Assembly: GCA_026387515.1 (NCBI GenBank)
Contig: JAPLLP010000055.1
Location: 1 to 9,210 of the forward strand
Length of the DNA stretch: 9,210 nt
Direction of reading: 5' to 3'
Source: Candidatus Omnitrophota bacterium
GTDB lineage: Bacteria > Omnitrophota > Koll11 > Gygaellales > Profunditerraquicolaceae
The notes under the pieces were generated by a model. The model did not search any database. It was not told where the DNA came from and was given only the letters and a program-made list of their open reading frames with translations. This document shows, piece after piece, positions 6,316 through 9,210 of this stretch (position 1 is its first letter; each line of letters begins with the position of its first letter). The translations under genes were made by a program, and so were the position numbers.

Positions 6316-7102
6316 TTCAGGGCGCACGCTGCTTGAGTGTCTGGGCGCCATAGCTTCTCAAGGCTATAAGGAAATTGAGATCATTGTCGCGGATTCCTTT
6401 AGTAGCGATAATACTAAGGAGATCGCCTGCCGCTTTACGGATAAGATTATTGATGCCGAATCCCTGGCCCTGGCTAGGAAAAAAGGGGTGGATTTAGCTC
6501 ACGGAAAATATATCCTTTTTCTGGATTCAGACCAGGTATTAAATCCCGACACTATCGAATGTAGTGTCAGGGTTTGCGAAGAAGAAGGATTTGACGGGGT
6601 GACTCATTTTGAGCGCTCAAAAATATACAAGAATACTTTTGTTGAGAAGCTCATCAATTATGATAAATGGATATTTCACTCCGAACAAGATGATGATCCG
6701 ATATACGGGACAGCTGAACCGCGTTTCTTTAAGGCTGAATTTGCCAAACGCATTGACTATCTGGATAATCCTCCGATAACCTTTGAGCTGGCGATCATAA
6801 ACCTTAAGATGAATCAGATGGGGGCCAGGATCAAATTCGTGAATGTCTATATCTATCATTACGAAACTTCTACCTTCTGGCAGGTGGCCAGGAAGTTTTT
6901 CCGCTACGGATTTTATTATATCCCCGCGTTAAAGAGATACCCAAACCTGGTGATACACCATAGCGGTCCGAGGAGAAGCTACTTTAGTAAAAGGGCGCTC
7001 AGCCAACCATTTTTGTTGTTGGGACTTTTCGCGCTTTACGCAGTAAAGGGAGTAGCTACCTTGTGCGGCATTACTTTTTCCATATTTAAGTCTAAATGTT
7101 AG
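6278..7102 (+). CDS. Family 2 glycosyltransferase with a C-terminal hydrophobic segment
   Basis: A 274-residue GT-A glycosyltransferase. The N-terminus VSVIVPTYNSGRTLLECL (residues 5-22) is the classic GT2 start, followed by IEIIVADSFSSDNT (33-46) and the metal/nucleotide-binding DxD motif FLDSDQ (81-86, DSD at 83-85). An HYETSTFWQVARKFFRYG segment (194-211) resembles the acceptor side of GT2 enzymes in polysaccharide clusters. Residues 244-268 are hydrophobic and may anchor the protein at the inner membrane. It probably adds one sugar to a lipid-linked repeat unit; donor and acceptor cannot be read. The ATG lies within the dehydratase gene, 38 nt before that gene's stop, after an A-rich stretch with a poor ribosome binding site, so expression is probably coupled. 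The family-like N-terminus supports this start. The next gene overlaps its end by 7 nt. Confidence 0.85.
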   Translation: MNPLVSVIVPTYNSGRTLLECLGAIASQGYKEIEIIVADSFSSDNTKEIACRFTDKIIDAESLALARKKGVDLAHGKYILFLDSDQVLNPDTIECSVRVCEEEGFDGVTHFERSKIYKNTFVEKLINYDKWIFHSEQDDDPIYGTAEPRFFKAEFAKRIDYLDNPPITFELAIINLKMNQMGARIKFVNVYIYHYETSTFWQVARKFFRYGFYYIPALKRYPNLVIHHSGPRRSYFSKRALSQPFLLLGLFALYAVKGVATLCGITFSIFKSKC

Positions 7103-8094
7103 ATAGCCCAACTTTTTCTGTCGCGACCTTCACTTTCAACCGTAACGAAGATTTGAACCGCTGCCTTGAAGCCCTTAGCAGGCAGACATACAGTGATTTT
7201 AGCATAGTGGTGGTGAATGGCGGAGACCTTGAGGGTGTGCAAAGGGAAGTAAATAAGTTTCCCGGGTTACGCGTCAAGATAATAAACCAAGATAGGAAGG
7301 GGTTGGTCGAGGCGCGTAATTTAGGCTGGATACATTCAAAAGCGGATATTGTTTGTCTTATCGACGATGACCTGGTGGTTGCCCCGGATTGGCTGGAGAA
7401 TATCCGTGATACGTTTTTATCGGATGAACATATTGGTGGGGTTTCCGGTCCCACGCTAATCCCGCCAGAACGCCAGAATAACCGCGACCTGGCATTATTC
7501 TTGGGAGAGTTTTCCAAAGGCGGCAATATATTATTTTGGCTGGTCGGAAAGCTTTACCTGTCGTTAGTTTTGGAGAATAAAACAAGGCAGGTGGGGATGA
7601 TCTTAAGGAGCGGGGCGTTTACTCCGGGTTCTAATTATAGCTTTTGTACGGAGCTTCCCGGGATCCGGGAAGTTGATTATCTAGAGGCCTGCCACATGTG
7701 TTTCAGGCGAAATTTGCTTGAGGAGTTAGGCGGGTTTGATTATCAATACACAGGAACAAGCGAATGGAGCGAGCCTGATTTTTCGTTCCGAGTGCGCAAA
7801 AATGGTCGGAGGCTAGTGTTTAATCCCAGGGCGCTAACCTGGCATTATATCAGCCAGGGCGGTGTGTTTAAGGCGCGTACCAACAGTTATGAGCGCAGCA
7901 GGAATTTTATCCTTTTCTATATGCGTTGGGTAAAACCCGATTCTCCCCAGAAAATCTTACGCTTTTCGACGAACCTTATTTTCATAAATATGTACTGGGT
8001 TTATAAATTTTTACAGACTCATAATCCTGATTGGCTAAAAGGCATTGCTGGTACCTTTGATGGGCTTTTGGGGGTCAAAAATCCTTCTTGTTGA
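7096..8094 (+). CDS. Family 2 glycosyltransferase
   Basis: A 332-residue GT-A glycosyltransferase. It opens with FSVATFTFNRNEDLNRCLEA (residues 7-26), then FSIVVVNGGD (35-44), the N-terminal-domain signature GLVEARNLGW (69-78), and a DxD motif CLIDDDLVV (87-95, DDD at 90-92) followed by PDWLE. The later VDYLEACHMCFRRNLLEELG (193-212), GGFD (212-215) and EWSEPDFSFRVRKNG (223-237) are the usual acceptor/catalytic-base region, with D228 the likely general base and H250 a conserved partner. Residues 143-158 form a hydrophobic insert, possibly membrane-associated. It starts 7 nt inside the preceding glycosyltransferase gene (ATGTTAG overlap), and its stop shares one base with the next start (TGATG). 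The two transferases are unlike each other, so they probably make different linkages of the same glycan. Donor is unknown; one of the cluster's GDP-sugars is a reasonable guess. Confidence 0.88.
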   Translation: MLDSPTFSVATFTFNRNEDLNRCLEALSRQTYSDFSIVVVNGGDLEGVQREVNKFPGLRVKIINQDRKGLVEARNLGWIHSKADIVCLIDDDLVVAPDWLENIRDTFLSDEHIGGVSGPTLIPPERQNNRDLALFLGEFSKGGNILFWLVGKLYLSLVLENKTRQVGMILRSGAFTPGSNYSFCTELPGIREVDYLEACHMCFRRNLLEELGGFDYQYTGTSEWSEPDFSFRVRKNGRRLVFNPRALTWHYISQGGVFKARTNSYERSRNFILFYMRWVKPDSPQKILRFSTNLIFINMYWVYKFLQTHNPDWLKGIAGTFDGLLGVKNPSC

Positions 8095-9210
8095 TGAATA
8101 TTCTATTAATCCGCTATCACGATAAAGGCAACATAAATACTAGATTACCCGCAAGCTTAAATAAGGCTCAAGGGGTGCTTCCCGCGCTCGGTATCGCATA
8201 TATTGCCGCTGTTTTGGAAGAGGCAGGATATAAGGTTAAGATTCTTGACGCGTTGGCGTTAAATCTTACTTCGGGAGAGGTAAAAGAGGTACTTCTGCGC
8301 GAACGGCCGGATGTGGTCGGGGTTACGGCCATGACATCTACCATAAGAGGGGCTTTTGAGGTTTTAAGATTAGCCAAAGAGGCGGGCGCTATTACGGTTA
8401 TCGGTGGAGTGCATTTATCTATATATCCTCAAGAGTCTTTGTCTTATGATTTCATTGACTATGGCATAAACGGAGAAGGAGAATATCCTTTTTTAAAACT
8501 TCTTAAGGCCATTGAAGCAAATACGCCGCTTAAGGATATCCCCGGTTTGATTTATAAAATGGACGGTAAGATTTATGTGAACCAGGCATACATTCACGAT
8601 AACCTTGATGAAATTCCGTTCCCCGCCAGGCATTTATTGCCCATGGATAAGTATTCTTCGATAATAGGTTTGCATCCCGTGACTACCATGGTTTCTTCGC
8701 GCGGTTGCCCGTATCAATGCGGATTTTGTTTCAAAGCCCCTGCCGATATCAGGCATCGGGTGCGTAGCGCTAAAAATGTAGTTGATGAAATGGAGGCAGT
8801 GGTAAAAAAGCATAAGGTTAAAGAAATAATGTTTTATGATGATACCCTGACTTTGCGCCGCGACCATATAGCAGGGATATGCGATGAGATTATAAGGCGC
8901 GGGCTGAAGATAAAATGGGAATCTCCGACCCGTGTCGATAGGATCGATGAGCCTCTTTTAAAATTGATGCGTAAGGCAGGGTGCATTAGGTTGAGGTATG
9001 GCGTTGAATCCGGGGATCCGGATATTTTACGGTTGATGAAGAAGGATATTGACCTGGAGCTGGTGGAGAGGGTGTTCCGTCTGACTAAAAAAGCGGGTAT
9101 TGAAACATTCGCTTATTTTATCATCGGTTACCTCCACGACACTCCTCTAAGCATGCAAAGGACCATTGATTTTGCCTGTAAGCTTAACCCGGACCTGATT
9201 ATGTTTACCA
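8094..9210 (+). CDS. B12-binding-type radical SAM protein, 5' part, truncated by the window end
   Basis: The frame is open from ATG 8094 to the window edge (372 codons). The N-terminal domain (residues 1 to about 145) is a cobalamin-binding-like Rossmann fold: MNILLIR, GVLPALGIAYIAAVLEEAGY (27-46), VVGVTAMTST (74-83), VIGGVHLSIYPQ (102-113) and YGINGEGEYPF (123-133). The linker DEIPFPARHLLP (172-183) leads into a radical SAM domain with SSRGCPYQCGFC (201-212), where C205, C209 and C212 bind the [4Fe-4S] cluster. YDDTLTL (248-254) and RYGVESGDPDIL (301-312) are further barrel motifs. The domain order matches radical SAM methylases and related class B enzymes. No DxHxxG cobalamin motif is seen, as in many of these family members. 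The start shares one base with the previous stop. Its substrate may be a sugar, lipid or carrier in the same pathway, but this is only inferred from the neighbourhood. Confidence 0.9.
   Translation, partial: MNILLIRYHDKGNINTRLPASLNKAQGVLPALGIAYIAAVLEEAGYKVKILDALALNLTSGEVKEVLLRERPDVVGVTAMTSTIRGAFEVLRLAKEAGAITVIGGVHLSIYPQESLSYDFIDYGINGEGEYPFLKLLKAIEANTPLKDIPGLIYKMDGKIYVNQAYIHDNLDEIPFPARHLLPMDKYSSIIGLHPVTTMVSSRGCPYQCGFCFKAPADIRHRVRSAKNVVDEMEAVVKKHKVKEIMFYDDTLTLRRDHIAGICDEIIRRGLKIKWESPTRVDRIDEPLLKLMRKAGCIRLRYGVESGDPDILRLMKKDIDLELVERVFRLTKKAGIETFAYFIIGYLHDTPLSMQRTIDFACKLNPDLIMFT

Noticed and set aside
7092..7526. Minus-strand 144-codon open frame
   Set aside because: It lies opposite the second glycosyltransferase, has low-complexity Ser/Pro-rich composition and no recognisable motif; shadow frame.
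1..9210. tRNA, rRNA, CRISPR array, insertion sequence or attachment site
   Set aside because: None seen; coding genes occupy nearly all of the window and no long direct or inverted repeats were noticed.

Overview
The window is a densely packed stretch of bacterial DNA with every supported gene on the + strand. It reads as part of a surface-polysaccharide (O-antigen, capsule or exopolysaccharide) biosynthesis operon. The largest gap between genes is 65 nt. Most neighbours are separated by 1-14 nt or overlap, so one transcript with translational coupling is likely. Base composition looks moderate (mid-40s % GC by eye) with no obvious compositional break. The mix of cobalamin-type radical SAM proteins with many short-chain dehydrogenase/reductase (SDR) sugar-nucleotide enzymes is reminiscent of uncultivated lineages such as Omnitrophota or related groups. 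That placement is an impression, not a demonstration.

Layout: (1) 1-641, the 3' part of a B12-binding-type radical SAM gene cut by the window edge, which appears to lack an internal segment. (2) 654-914, a SemiSWEET/PQ-loop membrane protein. (3) 915-979, a 65-nt leader with three possible hairpins. (4) 980-3111, two consecutive but quite different SDR epimerases of the CDP-paratose/tyvelose 2-epimerase type. (5) 3126-5069, GDP-mannose 4,6-dehydratase (Gmd) followed by a GDP-4-keto-6-deoxymannose reductase of the Rmd type. (6) 5071-6315, a DegT/StrS-fold PLP enzyme whose Schiff-base lysine is replaced by histidine, as in the sugar 3-dehydratases ColD and RfbH/E1. It also carries a four-cysteine cluster. 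(7) 6278-8094, two overlapping family 2 glycosyltransferases. (8) 8094-9210, the 5' part of a second B12-binding-type radical SAM gene that runs off the window.

How the genes could work together: Gmd makes GDP-4-keto-6-deoxy-D-mannose. The Rmd-like enzyme could reduce this to GDP-D-rhamnose. Alternatively the His-type PLP enzyme could first remove the 3-hydroxyl, so that reduction yields a GDP-3,6-dideoxy-D-hexose, which one or both 2-epimerase homologues might epimerise. The glycosyltransferases would then transfer the sugars. No cytidylyltransferase or CDP-glucose 4,6-dehydratase of the classical CDP-dideoxysugar route is present in the window. A GDP-linked 3,6-dideoxy-D-sugar route is therefore the most interesting hypothesis here, but it rests on family resemblance and gene order only.
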